Source: Thereva unica
Taxonomy: Eukaryota > Arthropoda > Insecta > Diptera > Therevidae
DNA: 64,000 nt
Assembly: GCA_949987705.1 (NCBI GenBank)
Contig: CATLJY010000023.1
Span: 27,921-91,920, forward strand
Direction: 5' to 3'
In this document: positions 52,498-64,000 of the stretch, in pieces
Numbering within the stretch: the first letter of the stretch is position 1
How the letters are laid out: each line of letters opens with the position of its first letter
The notes under the pieces: model-generated
The model's database searches: none
Told to the model about the DNA's origin: nothing
Seen by the model: the letters and a program-made list of their open reading frames with translations, nothing else
Position numbers and translations under genes: made by a program

Positions 52498-55400
52498 TGT
52501 CTATATCTTTCATTTGTATATAAAGGGAACATAAACCAGTGGCAGTATTAACAGTACATTGAAAGTATTATAGTTATTATAATTACCATTACTATTATCG
52601 TTATTACTATTATTACTATTATTATGGATAATGTTATTATTATTATTAGTATTAAGACCGTACTGAATTAATATTTGGTACGCCAATACGTATTTGAAAG
52701 CTAATATGTATTTGAAAGCTAAGTTTATTTCTTATACTTTGGAAGCACCTGGCTTAGAGGAAATATCAAATACTGCAGTGCTACACAAAATTCGTGAGTG
52801 GCTAGAACTTTCCTTAATCCTTACGGCAGAAGTTAAAGAGAATATCTAGGACGTATAACTAATAAAGGGAAAATACCTTAACCCGATTACATACGCCTTC
52901 AGTAGCGCAGTGATTTTAATTTTTTTTCCAAAGTATATTATTACTAGCTGGAACCCGGTGCGCCTCGCTGCACAAATAAGCCAATAGTATGGCGTGCGCC
53001 AAAACAATTGGGAATCTCAAAATCGATGGGCACTGAGAGTCTCAAATCCCGGGATGCAAGTACATTCGTAAAGAAAAGTGTAACTCCGTTCGTTTAAAAA
53101 CCCAAATCACTTGCTCATTTATATCCCTAATCACAATTCAGCGGTCTCACTGCCACTCTTGTCGTGGTCAGATGCTATGAGGGAGTGTTTTTGCCCGTAA
53201 ATGAATTTCGAAGAAGAAATTACAATGCACGTCCGCTTGAACTTTATCCATACACGAAATTTTAATGGGTGTGAAATTGTCAGTTCGCCGCCTGTGTTTA
53301 TATTTCCAATTCTTTTGGTACGCGCTATAGCTTCCGTTTATTTTGCAGTTGAGGTCATAAGAATTTTAATATACAGTAGGAGCCATTTTCGTATTTTTGA
53401 TTCCGAATAATATCGATGCTATCGATTGAAATTTCGCTATTTGAAACGACCAAAAGTTGGTTTTTTTCAATACTGTTCCATAGATGTGATGCTTTCAAGC
53501 ATGCATCCGTTCAGCTCATTTGCAGGCTTTGATCGAAGTATACCAGGCAAAGTTGAGCAAGTAGTGTCAGAGCGCCTACCATGGATTAGGTTTTCCTCGG
53601 AAATCTTGAAAAGCCCTGTCATGCGCTTCGACCTATTTTTTATAGGCCATGGTGCATTCGCTCCAAAATAATAATTTTGCACGGATGTGGCAATACGGGA
53701 GTTTTTACTGATGTTACATGTAGGTGTTTCTCTCTGGTTCAAATTCAATAGGAACTTGGGTGCTCAATACACTAAACATCCACCATCAAGTAGCGTTGAT
53801 GCAATTCCCGATGATGTCACACTTCACACTATGAATGGAGACAGTTAATACGTTCAATAAGCAACGTTTGGCAACATTGGGCGAACTTTTCAAACATTTA
53901 ACGGCATGATAAAGAGTAATTTTTCCGTAAGAAATATGAAAAAAAATATGTCCCATGCAAAATTATTGTATGTTGAAAAATCAAGCACCTTGAAATCTAT
54001 GCAAATTTCCAGGTACCATAGCTCAAAAAGAAAAAGCGACGAACATCTGATTATTGAATTTGTCGTCTTTTTGGTTTCGAGACCTTTCATTTAAGCCATA
54101 CATTGCTAAAATCAGGCACATGCAGCCGAAGTTACTTCAATCCAAGTTCAGAGAACCGCGTCCTTCGCGATAAATCTGATTTTTTCAACAAAATTGTACG
54201 GCAACTATCCGTAAATAAACTCCGATCGATCTGAAACTTTGGAAATCGTATTTTTTTCGGAAAAAAACCAAAACAAAATGGATCTGACTTCTTTAGCAGA
54301 AATTTGAAGAGTACCTCCCATACAAAAGTTTCGGATTTTTCTATATCAGTACACTACAGCTACCCGAAGGTTTCGAGATAGCCTATATGTTATTCTGAAG
54401 TATGACCTATATTATTGTAAAGTTTCATTAAAATCTATTCAGTAGTTTTTGCTTGAAAGAGTAACAAACATCCATACAAACATTCGCGTTTATAATATTA
54501 GTAAGATAGCCTATAGCAAAAAACCTGTGTGCGTTGCAAGGCTTTTAAATAAATAAAAAAATTATGTGTGCGTTGTACGCGGTAGGAAAAAAAAACAATA
54601 AATCTGGAAAAAAATTCCCTCTTCCCAATCTTATCGGTGATTCAATTAGAACAGCGTTATGTATTCAAGTAGATGCATCTAAACATGTAACTTCTCGGTG
54701 AATTGGAATTTTAACTTTCTCTTTTCGGTTAGCCGTTACACTGCTCCCTTCTTACTCAGTATTCGTCCCGAACACAGCTTCCTCCAGGTCCCGTTTTTTC
54801 CGATCGAACTTTTTGGAAGCGATAGATGACATCGTTTAACCTCGTGATGACAATGTAGGGGCGCACAAATTTGCAAACTTCGACTCTTTCTACCGTTTTT
54901 ACTGTTTCTATACTGGTTAGAGGGAATTTTAGAAGTTTACTACATTTCAGAATGTGGCTTGGGAAAATTCGTGCGTCATATTGGACCCGCAATTTTGAAT
55001 TTATAAGCTTTCATCATAAATTCGTTGTTGGCCCTAAAAGCCCACAGATACCGATTTTCATTGCAATCGGAATACAATTGGAAAAATTCGTCGGCCATAT
55101 TGGCGCGGCCATTTTGAATTTATAAGTTTTGATCATAAATTCGTTATTTGCAACCTTAGAAACCCCTAGATATTCACTTTCATTGGAATCGGAATACAAT
55201 TGGAAAAATTCGTCCGCCATTTTGAATTTATAAGTTTTGATCATAAATTCGTTATTTGCAACCTTAAAATCCGCCAGATTTCGATTTTCATTGGAATCGG
55301 AACACAATTGGCAAATTCGTCGGCCATATTGGCACGGCCATTTTGAATTTATAAGTTTTGACCACAAATTCGTTATTAGCGACCTTAAAAACCTCTATAT

Positions 55401-55607
55401 ACCAACTTTCATTGAAATCGGAACACAATTTGCGTGGCCATTTTGAGTTTTCGGCGGCCATGTTGAATTTTTTTATAAATTATAGCCTATATGTTATTCT
55501 GATATATGAGCTATATTATTGTAAAGTTTCATTAAAATCCATTCAGTAGTTTTTGCGTGAAAGAGTAACAAACATACATACAAACATTCACGTTTATAAT
55601 ATTAGTA
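52498..55607 (+). repeat. Leader duplication, copy 2
   Basis: Head-to-tail with copy 1, almost identical base for base outside the solo insertion and the subrepeat difference near 55020-55140, where copy 2 has one more unit. Serves as the uninterrupted reference for the insertion at 48920. Confidence 0.93.
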
Positions 55608-55859
55608 AGATTAGTAGTCGTATTATCTTTCGCAATTCTTACCCAACACGTGAACGTGACTGATAGGAAATATCTTGTCGGTAATTATAATAAAATATAA
55701 TAAGGTCACTTGGGGAATTCATTCAAGCGGTGAGACGGAACAGTTATTTTCTTCTGTAAAGAAAACAAGTTCGTGCCAGCCGGCACCGTCTGGAAAAGGG
55801 TGCCGCGCCCACTAGCACTGAACACAATCCGAACTGCAGGAAGAGATACGGATTGGAAG

Positions 55860-56672
55860 ATGGAGAACGACGAAGAGAGAGACACCGGAAACCAAGTGGG
55901 CACTCGAAACGAGGAAGTTTCGCATATTTCGCTCAAAACTCCACCATTTTGGGAGGAGTCACCGGAAATATGGTTCGCGCAAATGGAGGCACAGTTCAGC
56001 ACGTGCGGTATCTCAACTGATACAACCAAATTTAACCACGTTGTGGGTGCTATAGACGGAAGGGTCCTGCAACAGGTCAGGGATGCAGTACTTAATCCCC
56101 CGGAATTGGACAAATATGGGAATCTGAAGAGGTGCCTATTGAAAAGGTACTCAGATTCCGACGAAGCCAAAATCTCCAAGCTTTTAAACGAGGTGGCTTT
56201 AGGGGACAAAAAACCCTCACAGCTGTTAAATGAGATGCGGCACCTCGGAGGCCATAGCACCACAGACTCCTTGCTCCGATCGTTATGGATGAACAGATTA
56301 CCAGTTCAAGTCCGGGCGATCCTGTCAGCAAGCAAGGACAACCTAGAGGCATTGGCATCCATGGCCGACAAAATTGTTGAGGTCAGTGATTTCAGCAGTG
56401 TAGCTGAGGTGAGTAAAATATCATCAGGCTCAACTTCACAAATAGCGGCATTAGAAGAAAAGGTAAACGGACTAGCTAAAGCCATTTCATCCATGCAGAT
56501 CGGAAGGTCTAGATTCCGGCAACGCCGGGACCGGTCAAGGGAACCTAGTCGAAGCAGACCACGAGATTTAATTTGCTATTACCACCGGAGATTTGGAGAC
56601 AACGCAACAAAGTGTAGAAGACCATGCGGTTACAAAAAAGGAATGTCGTCGGGAAACGGGACGACCACCTAG
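55860..56672 (+). CDS. gag: Gypsy C Gag
   Basis: ATG at 55860 (MENDEERDTGNQ); the frame is open from 55773. 270 codons: CsRn1-type capsid (PPFWEESPEIWFAQMEAQF, FNHVVGAIDG, GDKKPSQLLNEMRHL, LWMNRLPVQVRAIL), an Arg/Ser-rich stretch and an atypical zinc-knuckle-like CYYHRRFGDNATKCRRPCGY at the end. Open throughout. Overlaps the pol frame by about 48 bases, so Pol is probably made by frameshifting. Role: particle assembly and RNA packaging. Confidence 0.9.
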   Translation: MENDEERDTGNQVGTRNEEVSHISLKTPPFWEESPEIWFAQMEAQFSTCGISTDTTKFNHVVGAIDGRVLQQVRDAVLNPPELDKYGNLKRCLLKRYSDSDEAKISKLLNEVALGDKKPSQLLNEMRHLGGHSTTDSLLRSLWMNRLPVQVRAILSASKDNLEALASMADKIVEVSDFSSVAEVSKISSGSTSQIAALEEKVNGLAKAISSMQIGRSRFRQRRDRSREPSRSRPRDLICYYHRRFGDNATKCRRPCGYKKGMSSGNGTTT

Positions 56673-59600
56673 TCAGCGAAGCGACGTTAGGTGGTGCGAA
56701 ATGTAAGCGCCTCTTCATTCGCGACGAGCTCACCGGAATAAGGTTCCTAATAGATTCGGGATCAGACGTCTCGGTAATTCCACCAGACTTAAAGGATCGA
56801 AGCAATGCACATTCTAATCACCAACTATTCGCCGCAAACGGAACACCAATCCAAACGTACGGAAACAAGCGTATCACGCTGAACTTAGGACTTCGCCGAC
56901 AGTTCGCATGGACATTCATCATCGCCCAGACAACTAGCCCAATCATCGGCGCTGACTTCCTGGACCAGTTCGGGTTGCTGATAGACATTAAAGGCGCCAG
57001 ACTAATCGACAAGCTTACGAACTTCTCCGTAGCAGGTGTGGTCAAATACATAAAAGAGGAAAGAATCACAATGGTGGACGCGGACAACCCATTCGCAGAT
57101 CTGCTAAGAGAATTCGTCGATATTACAAGACCGTCACCAACCCCACAAAAAACCTGATCACCGACAGCAGTTACCCACTATATAGAGACCAAGGGACCAC
57201 CGATATTCGCGAAGCCCCGAAGACTGTCACCGGATAAGCTAGAAATCGCGAAAGCAGAGTTTGAATATTTACTACAAATGGGGATATGCAAACCTTCGAA
57301 GAGCAATTGGTCCAGTCCTCTCCACTTAGTGCGGAAACCCGATGGAGGATGGCGCCCTTGCGGCGACTACCGACGCTTGAACGCGGTAACGATTCCCGAT
57401 CGATACCCGATTCCCTTTGTTCAAGATTTCTCGACAGTATGCCACAGCAAAAAAATTTTTTCATCGATTGACCTCCACAAGGCGTATCACCAGATACCGA
57501 TTGAACCAGCACACACGCCTAAGACGGCAATAACTACACCCTTCGGACTTTATGAATTCAATTTCATGACATTCGGGCTATGCAACGCGGGACAGACCTT
57601 ACAACGCTTTATGCACGAGATCCTGAGAGGTCGGGAATACATTTTCTCTTACGTCGATGATGTGTGTGTGGCATCAGCCACCATGGAAGAGCATCGAGCG
57701 CACCTCCGCGATGTGTTCTCAATTTTTCGAAAACACGGCTTGACAATAAACGTGTCAAAGTGTCAGTTGGGCAAGGAAGAGGTAAAGTTTTTGGGACATG
57801 CGGTGAATAAAGACGGTATACGACCACTTGAGGAAAAAGTGCTTGTCGTGAAGAAATACGAACTCCCAAAAGTGGCAAAGGATTTAAAGCGATTCTTGGC
57901 TTTAATTACATTTTACCAGAGGTTCATACCTCATGCGGTAGAAAACCAGATGACACTCCGTAAAATGATAGTGGGAAATAAGAAAAATGACACCACAAGA
58001 ATACAGTGGACACCGGAGGCCATGGCTGCCTTTGAAGCGTGCAAGAAAGACTTAGCGAAGCTACGTTACTGGCGCATCCTGCACCTGAAGCCGAACTTGC
58101 TCTACAAGTCGACGCCTCAGAAAAAGCCGTGGGAGCAGCCTTGCATCAAATCAGTGGAAATTGTCTCAGCCCACTCGCGTTCTTTTTAAAGAAACTCTCA
58201 ACGGCGGAACAAAAGTATAGTACTTACGACAGGGAGTTGTTGGCCATCTATCAAGCAGTCAGGCAGTTTCGAAATCTGTTAGAGGGAAGAACGTTCCATA
58301 TATTAACCGACCATAAGCCATTGATCTTTGCGTTCCGGCAGACGGCAGACAACAATTCACCTCGGCGGACTCGGCAACTCAGCTATATAAGCCAGTTCAC
58401 GACCGATATTCGACACGTAGCAGGTAAGGAAAATATCGTGGCCGACACGTTATCACGGGTCGAAGCTACGGCGACCAAGCTAAATCCCATGGACTACCGA
58501 CAACTAGCGAAGCAGCAAACATTGGATCCGGGCCTTCAAGAGGTTATAAAAAACCCCGAAAAGTCTTCCATGGACATTAAACATTTAGCATTTCCGGACC
58601 ATGACGTGGCTGTATATTGCGACGTATCGCAAGGTCGCGTACGCCCCTTGGTACCGGAGGACATGAGACTGAATATCTTGCGAACAATGCACAACCTTTC
58701 ACATCCAGGCGTTCGAGGCACAACGAAGTTAGTCAGTGAGAGATTCGTCTGGCCAAGTCTTCGAAAGGATTGTGCCACATTCGTTAAGACCTGCGTTCCG
58801 TGCCAGAAGTCCAAGGTCCAACGACACACAAAGACCCCATTAAACCGGTACGCGCCGCCAACCGAACGATTTGCCCATATCAATATCGACATTATCGGTC
58901 CATTACCCCCGTCAAAAGGATATCGGTACTGCCTGACCTGCATCGACCGCTTTACCCGATGGCCTGAGGCCATACTAATGTCGGATATAACGGCCGAGAC
59001 AGTTGCCCGCCACTTCCTGGAGGGTTGGATAGCGAAATACGGCGTACCTGTAAGAGTAACGACGGATTTGGGGAGGCAATTCGAGTCATCATTATTCCGG
59101 GAGCTGACAACGTGGTTAGGGACCGACCATTTGAGAACTACCCCGTATCATCCCCAAGCAAATGGGTTGGTGGAGCGATGGCATCGGACCTTGAAGGCGG
59201 CGATAATGTGTCGAAAGGAAAGCAGCTGGACGGACACTCTGCCAACAATCCTTTTAGGATTAAGATCTACCTTCAAACCAGATCTCCAGGCAACTCCCGC
59301 CGAAATGGTATACGGTACAACTACACTCCGCCTACCCGGAGAATTTCTCGCGGAGCCTTCGAAGAAATACGTCCAGTCAGAGTTCGTAAGGGAACTCCGC
59401 CGAACAATGCACAGCGTTAAACCGACCACCACCGCACTCCACGCCGAGACCCCCGTTTTCATCCCAGGAGAGTTGCACAAATGTTCGCACGTATTCGTGA
59501 GGAATGATGCAGTGCGACCACCGCTGCAGACACCATTTGACGGACCCTATAAGGTGATCCAGCGCAGGGACAAGTATTTCAAAGTGGAAGCAAAAGGAAG

Positions 59601-59781
59601 ACGGGTTAAAATTTCGTTGGACAGACTCAAACCAGCGTTCTCAATAGCAGGAGACCCAGAGGAAATGTCAAAATCAAGACAGTCAGAGCAAAACCAAGCG
59701 AAAGTTCAACCAGCTCACAAAGAGGTGTCAACCCGATATGGAAGGCGAGTCCGGTTTACGACGAGGACAGCACAGATTTAG
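56624..59781 (+). pseudogene. pol: Gypsy C Pol with one stop and one frameshift
   Basis: Protease ([14 protein letters not shown]) in 56624-57157, then TGA at 57155-57157; the same frame continues through RT ([20 protein letters not shown], catalytic YVDDVCVAS) to about 58040. A one-base loss near tgcaagaaagac (58041) moves the remainder to another frame, 58039-59781: RNase H ([33 protein letters not shown]), integrase zinc module (C-x2-C in CVPCQKSK), DIIGPLPP, TTDLGRQFES and PQANGLVERWHRTLK. All catalytic residues remain, so apart from the TGA and the single-base shift Pol is whole. Either recent decay, sequencing error, or a copy helped by relatives. Confidence 0.9.
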
Positions 59782-60097
59782 CTATCCAGAGGGACATCAG
59801 CACAACCCAGGATGACGGATTTCGCAAGTCTCGCCGAGGCAGGCTAAGTTATGACATTCGAAACCTTACAAGAGCACAAAGTTGTACGCGCGCACCGCAA
59901 GAGAGATGAAACTCGCTAGTAGTTCGTATTCAGTTAAATTAAGAAGACAGAAGTTTCAACACCCTTATGGTAAACGGCTAACATCTGCTTGCTTGCTTAG
60001 TCCCGGCAGAAGCCGTATCTTGCTCACCCACAATGTTTCATTGATATACATACATTTGCACTTAAATTTTACATACATATTATACATATCCATTAAC

Positions 60098-60167
<70 letters not shown>

Positions 60168-60420
60168 CTTGTAATATTGTATTATATTTGAAAATGTACA
60201 ATTAAGAAAGTATTTACCCCTTAGGTTTTAAGTATCATGGAAAAAAGTTAACTAATCATTAACATAAGTCGAACAAAATTTTAATTTTTCAAATTGTAAT
60301 TATAGAAAAATATTGTTAATTATAGGTTGGTAGTACAGAATTTTAACTTCTAAGTCACAAAATATTTTCCCTCTCGTTTCGAAGAAATGTAAAGTAAGAG
60401 TATAAAATTTTGTATACGTA
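59782..60420 (+). other. Gypsy C 3' untranslated region with (TA)n
   Basis: No domain. A TA dinucleotide run of about 64 bases lies at 60102-60165. Confidence 0.8.
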
Positions 60421-60431
60421 GGGGGGAGTGA
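60421..60431 (+). promoter_or_regulatory. Gypsy C polypurine tract
   Basis: ggggggagtga directly before the 3' LTR. Confidence 0.85.
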
Positions 60432-60672
60432 TGTGGCGGTAACGATCGAGCATCTGATCGCCAAAAGACTCCAAAAGTCCATGGAAGATCGTGCCGTTAT
60501 CACACTGAAATATTAACATGAAACATTATCAGAGATCAGCAGTCTCGTCTCGATCGTTGCCGGCTCCTCACCCGAGAGTTTGCAGAGCCAATAAAACACA
60601 GAAAAAACAGTAACGTTTTGTTTTTATTAAAACCGATAAATCGCGGTAAATTAGTGACCGCGTGTATCCACA
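60432..60672 (+). repeat. Gypsy C 3' LTR
   Basis: 241 bp, one mismatch with the 5' LTR, followed by target duplicate agta. Confidence 0.95.
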
Positions 60673-61225
60673 AGTATACTATATCGCATATGATATTCTA
60701 CTTATGATACCCTTTCAATGGATACCCATGTCGAGGGGATGGTGAAGAAATGGTAATCCACCCTCTTGAACCACCGCGGTGGATCTAACGACATAGCTTA
60801 TTGTATTCTACTTATCATACGTTTTCATTTGGTACGCATGTCGAGTGGGTGGTGAAGAAAATGGTAATGCGTCCTCTTGAGATGGCCGCGGCGCATCTAA
60901 CTATTTAGTGAGTATACTATATTGTTTATTGTATTCTACTTATTATTCCCTTTCATTTGATACCCATTTCGAGGGGGTTGTGAAGAAAATGGTAATCCGC
61001 CCTCTTGAGATGTATTCTAAATCGCTTTTTGTGTTCTATTTATGGTACCTTTCATTTCATACCCATATCGAAGGGTATGTGAAGAAAATGGTAATCCGCC
61101 CTCTTGAGATGACCGTCGTGGATCCAACCATATATTGAGTATACTATATCGCTTATGGTATTCTACTTATTATACCCTTGTCGGGGGGTGGTGAAGAAAT
61201 GGTAATCCGCCCTTTTGAGACGCGT
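60673..61225. repeat. 128-bp satellite array, right of Gypsy C
   Basis: About four diverged monomers continuing the array interrupted at 45986; the first monomer is the other half of the one cut by the insertion. Confidence 0.92.
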
Positions 61226-64000
61226 ACCAACCAGTTTAATATGAACGCTTTTGGTTAATCATCGAAATGATAGAGGAAGCTATCTGACATCAACAGTGCT
61301 GGATTCGACTAACTTGTAACGAATATGTCATATTTTTAGAAATAAATTACAATTACTTACTCGTTGTAGTAATCAGTATTTCAAAATTTTACTGTACATC
61401 TGTACAATGCACTACATTTTTTTATAGTACATAACGCAATCAGACACTATAGTTGTGACTAACCACTTTTATATGAACACATTTTGTTAATCATCTAATG
61501 CCATATGGCATCAATAGTGCGAGTAAACATTTTTCGACTAACGAGTAGCACCATCTCGTTTACTGAGCAATTTGAATAACTTATAACGCCATCTGATAGA
61601 ATAATTTTGAGTACCCACTTTTTTAGACTGAAGGAGAAAAAAAAAGTTTGTTTCGAAATGTAAAAAATGTAAAAATAAAGAAAACGAAGAATGATAGGAA
61701 AAAACTCATGGAATAATAAATTATTTATATTGCGGTTATCGGTTACAAATGACAAATTAATTATATTGCTTATAAAAAGGTGATAAATCGCATAATTTTA
61801 TAAAAAAAACACCTTGTTTTCCATGTTTAGGCGTAAATAAGGCTTTAGCTGTTTGCCTTACGAACTTAGCAAACTACCGCTTTCCTTGATATGAAGGATA
61901 GAGGAGGATAGGATAAGTTAGTCGATTGGCGGTGCTTGAGTAGATGTTGATGGACCTTACCTTTGAACTCTGATGCAGAGCCGCCTTAATGATCTGGAGA
62001 CATCTAGGCAGAACCTGTAGTGCGTCAATTATTCTTCACAGTTGAAAAAGAACTGGGCCCTAATGGACATAAAAAATGAAAAACATGTTTTTAGAACAGT
62101 ATCCTATCAGACATCCGTTTTTCAACCGGCTTCAGACATCGTCATTATTTCTAATATATTCCCTTAAAATAGAGAGAAACCTCTTTAATGAATAGCCAGC
62201 TTGTTTATTAATAAGGACAATACTCGCGTAATAAAAAGTACATACTGTGATATAGACTTGGAGACAACATCACAGAAAATTCGGCCACATGCCCTGGACA
62301 TTGCCCAAGTCATTCTAACTTGTCATACTCAAAAATATAGCTACATTAACCTAGAACATCACACCAAGCGAGGCAATACAGGTTATTTAAGTTTGGCTTT
62401 ATTTTTATTAACTATGGCCAAATTTCACAAGGGTGAAAGAAAATTATGATTTAAAAGTCAGAACCTATAATTTTTTTGCCATTGGACAAGATTTTATATG
62501 TTGGCAATGTCCAAAATTCGGCCAAAATAAACTGTAGATGCATTTTTCCATCCTCTATGGATTGCAACTAGTTCCAACCGGTTATCTCATTTCCATCACT
62601 TCGAGCCATGAAATGGGGTTGAGCTGCAGGCCTAACTGATCGGTAATCAGCCCAGAACGTTGAATTAAAATGTTTATAGGGTAGGAATACAGAAGGGCTC
62701 AATGGCTCATATACGTAGGCTTTGTTCCTCGATTCTTGCAAAACAACTTTGTGAATTTAGAGTCCAGTCGCCAATGACGAAAAGATCGTTGTTTAACAAA
62801 GTTTTCATCATTCTACGATTGGATGGTACTGTGCACTAAGTGAAAACGAAAGAATTGGTCTTTTATAAATTTGAAATATTTATTCGTTCATTATTACTGA
62901 GGTAAAAAGAAGTTCGCACCACTACTTGGCTAAAATCGTAACTTCTTGCCAAGCTTTTTACATAGCTTGAAATAACTCGAATTGTAAACATATACCTATA
63001 TATTTGAAAAATAATAATTTCTATGATAATTATTAGAGTTTCACGAGATGCAACACTAGTGTTGCAACTCTCGCACTGTCGCATGCGAGACAAGACAACA
63101 CGCGAGACAACAGCTTCTGCCCCATGGCGCGATTAGCGCGACAGTAAAAAATTCCTATTCTCGTCGAGACAACACTATCGAATGCGAGACTGTCGCGCTC
63201 TCGCTCGATATCGCGGGATTTCCCCGTTGGTTAATTTTTTCCCCAGATCGTTGCGGGATTTCCCGATTCTATAGAAAGTAGAGTTTTATATATTCGTCGG
63301 TAATATATTAATTATGAGCTGGACAACCATTTATGAGCTGTTTCGCCCAATTTGACGCAAAATATAATCGCGACGCGTTGTTCTTGATTTCGTTTTTCCA
63401 TTTTCGTGACGAACACCACGAACACAAGTTTACTCAACACGACAGAGCAGACGAACTAAACAAGCTAGAGCGATGGCAAATATATCAATGGAGAGGAGAA
63501 GGATGCCGAGAGAAAGGAAAGGGAATTTCAAGGGTTACCACAATCGCGGCAATATAATCAGTCTCATTACTTAATTGTCACACCTCGTACGTTTTCTGCG
63601 CGTAGATTTTGATGATCCCGGATCACACGGCACTGGTAATACTCGTACAAAAAAGTGCATATTAATGCGAGGCGAACAAATCACTGTAACGTTTGTTTAT
63701 AAACCATGCTCGATTTTTCACTTGTAAGTACTACAACTTTTGCGACATTACTGAGTGAGGCGACTTAATTACTAGTCATAAATAGTGTCGCTCATCAAAA
63801 TATCCGTGTCTATTTTGAAGTATCAAAGAGCAGCCAGCAGGTAAATGTCATGATTATCATTAATCTCAGAACATTTTCTATTTGCTATGTTCAGGAGAGT
63901 AGTACTGAATTTTGAGTTTTCCGATTGCTACCTCATATTTTGTTTTAAATGGTTTTTTCAATCTGTCCCTAAATGAGTGATCATTGGATTTGTGGATTCT
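61226..64000. other. No recognisable gene
   Basis: Contains a diverged pair of blocks (tatgaacgcttttggttaatc near 61242, tatgaacacattttgttaatc near 61472), and near 63050-63210 a cluster of gcgagac/gtcgcgc words that could fold. Short frames at 62201-62449 and 63333-63557 have no recognisable domain or splice context. Confidence 0.5.

Larger units (their letters stand above)
45987..60672 (+). mobile_element. CsRn1-type Gypsy element (Gypsy C), enlarged by a duplicated leader
   Basis: LTRs 45987-46227 and 60432-60672 (241 bp each, TGTGGCGG ... GTATCCACA) differ at one base (gttatcaga / gttatcaca). agta flanks both ends (45983-45986, 60673-60676). Primer-binding site, gag, pol and polypurine tract are in order. 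Without the 7.9-kb duplicated block in the leader it would be about 6.8 kb. Inserted in the 128-bp satellite. Confidence 0.95.

Noticed and set aside
59882..60205. Frame ending in an alternating Tyr-Ile run
   Set aside because: Translation of the (TA)n microsatellite.
62201..62449. 82-codon frame with protein-like composition
   Set aside because: No domain, no splice or polyadenylation context, no repeat of the frame elsewhere; not enough to call a gene.

Overview
The window looks like eukaryotic, very probably insect, repeat-rich DNA (inference). Almost every long open frame belongs to a transposable element of a type common in insects: env-bearing errantiviruses, CsRn1-type Gypsy, BEL/Pao, RTE-like and jockey/CR1-like LINEs, a Helitron, PIF-like and hAT-like MITEs, tRNA-like SINE sequence and satellites. 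I see no ordinary conserved host gene. One small three-exon transcription unit (44783-45139) may be non-TE.

1-31 kb is a nested TE cluster. A 118-bp satellite opens the window. Worn integrase/env pieces of an old errantivirus (1.4-2.96 kb) and worn protease/RT pieces (29.5-31.1 kb) flank the rest on the same strand and in gene order. Between them lie a 5'-truncated RTE-like LINE (2963-4137, + strand) and a second errantivirus on the minus strand (about 4140-28900). This second errantivirus is cut by three later insertions: a CsRn1-type Gypsy (7984-13875, with Helitron DNA where its 5' LTR should be), an almost intact BEL/Pao element (14300-22638, identical 5-bp target duplications, LTRs about 0.3% different), and a 3.5-kb TGTAAC...GTTACA insertion (24125-27648, 4-bp target duplication). 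With the insertions subtracted, the errantivirus is a normal 7-kb element running gag, protease, RT, RNase H, integrase, env.

The most interesting object is the errantivirus reading frame at 5948-7756 (minus). The integrase continues in frame into a complete-looking SENP/Ulp1-type SUMO protease with its catalytic His, Asp, Gln and Cys, placed between integrase and env. The same integrase has Gly where the second catalytic Asp of its DDE triad is expected.

31-45 kb holds mostly short DNA elements and inverted repeats: a 1.05-kb fold-back element, a MITE inserted in one arm of an inverted repeat whose other arm preserves the empty site, and a 1.9-kb element with a 9-bp target duplication inside a larger inverted-repeat element. 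A full-length ORF2 of a jockey/CR1-like LINE (41558-44509, poly-A at 44628) and the three-exon unit follow.

45-61 kb is a CsRn1-type Gypsy (45987-60672, + strand) sitting in a 128-bp satellite. Its 241-bp LTRs differ at one base, yet pol has an in-frame TGA and a frameshift. Its leader is swollen by a head-to-tail duplication (47677-52497 and 52498-55607), one copy of which carries a clean 1.8-kb LTR-like insertion. The last 2.8 kb has no gene I can support.
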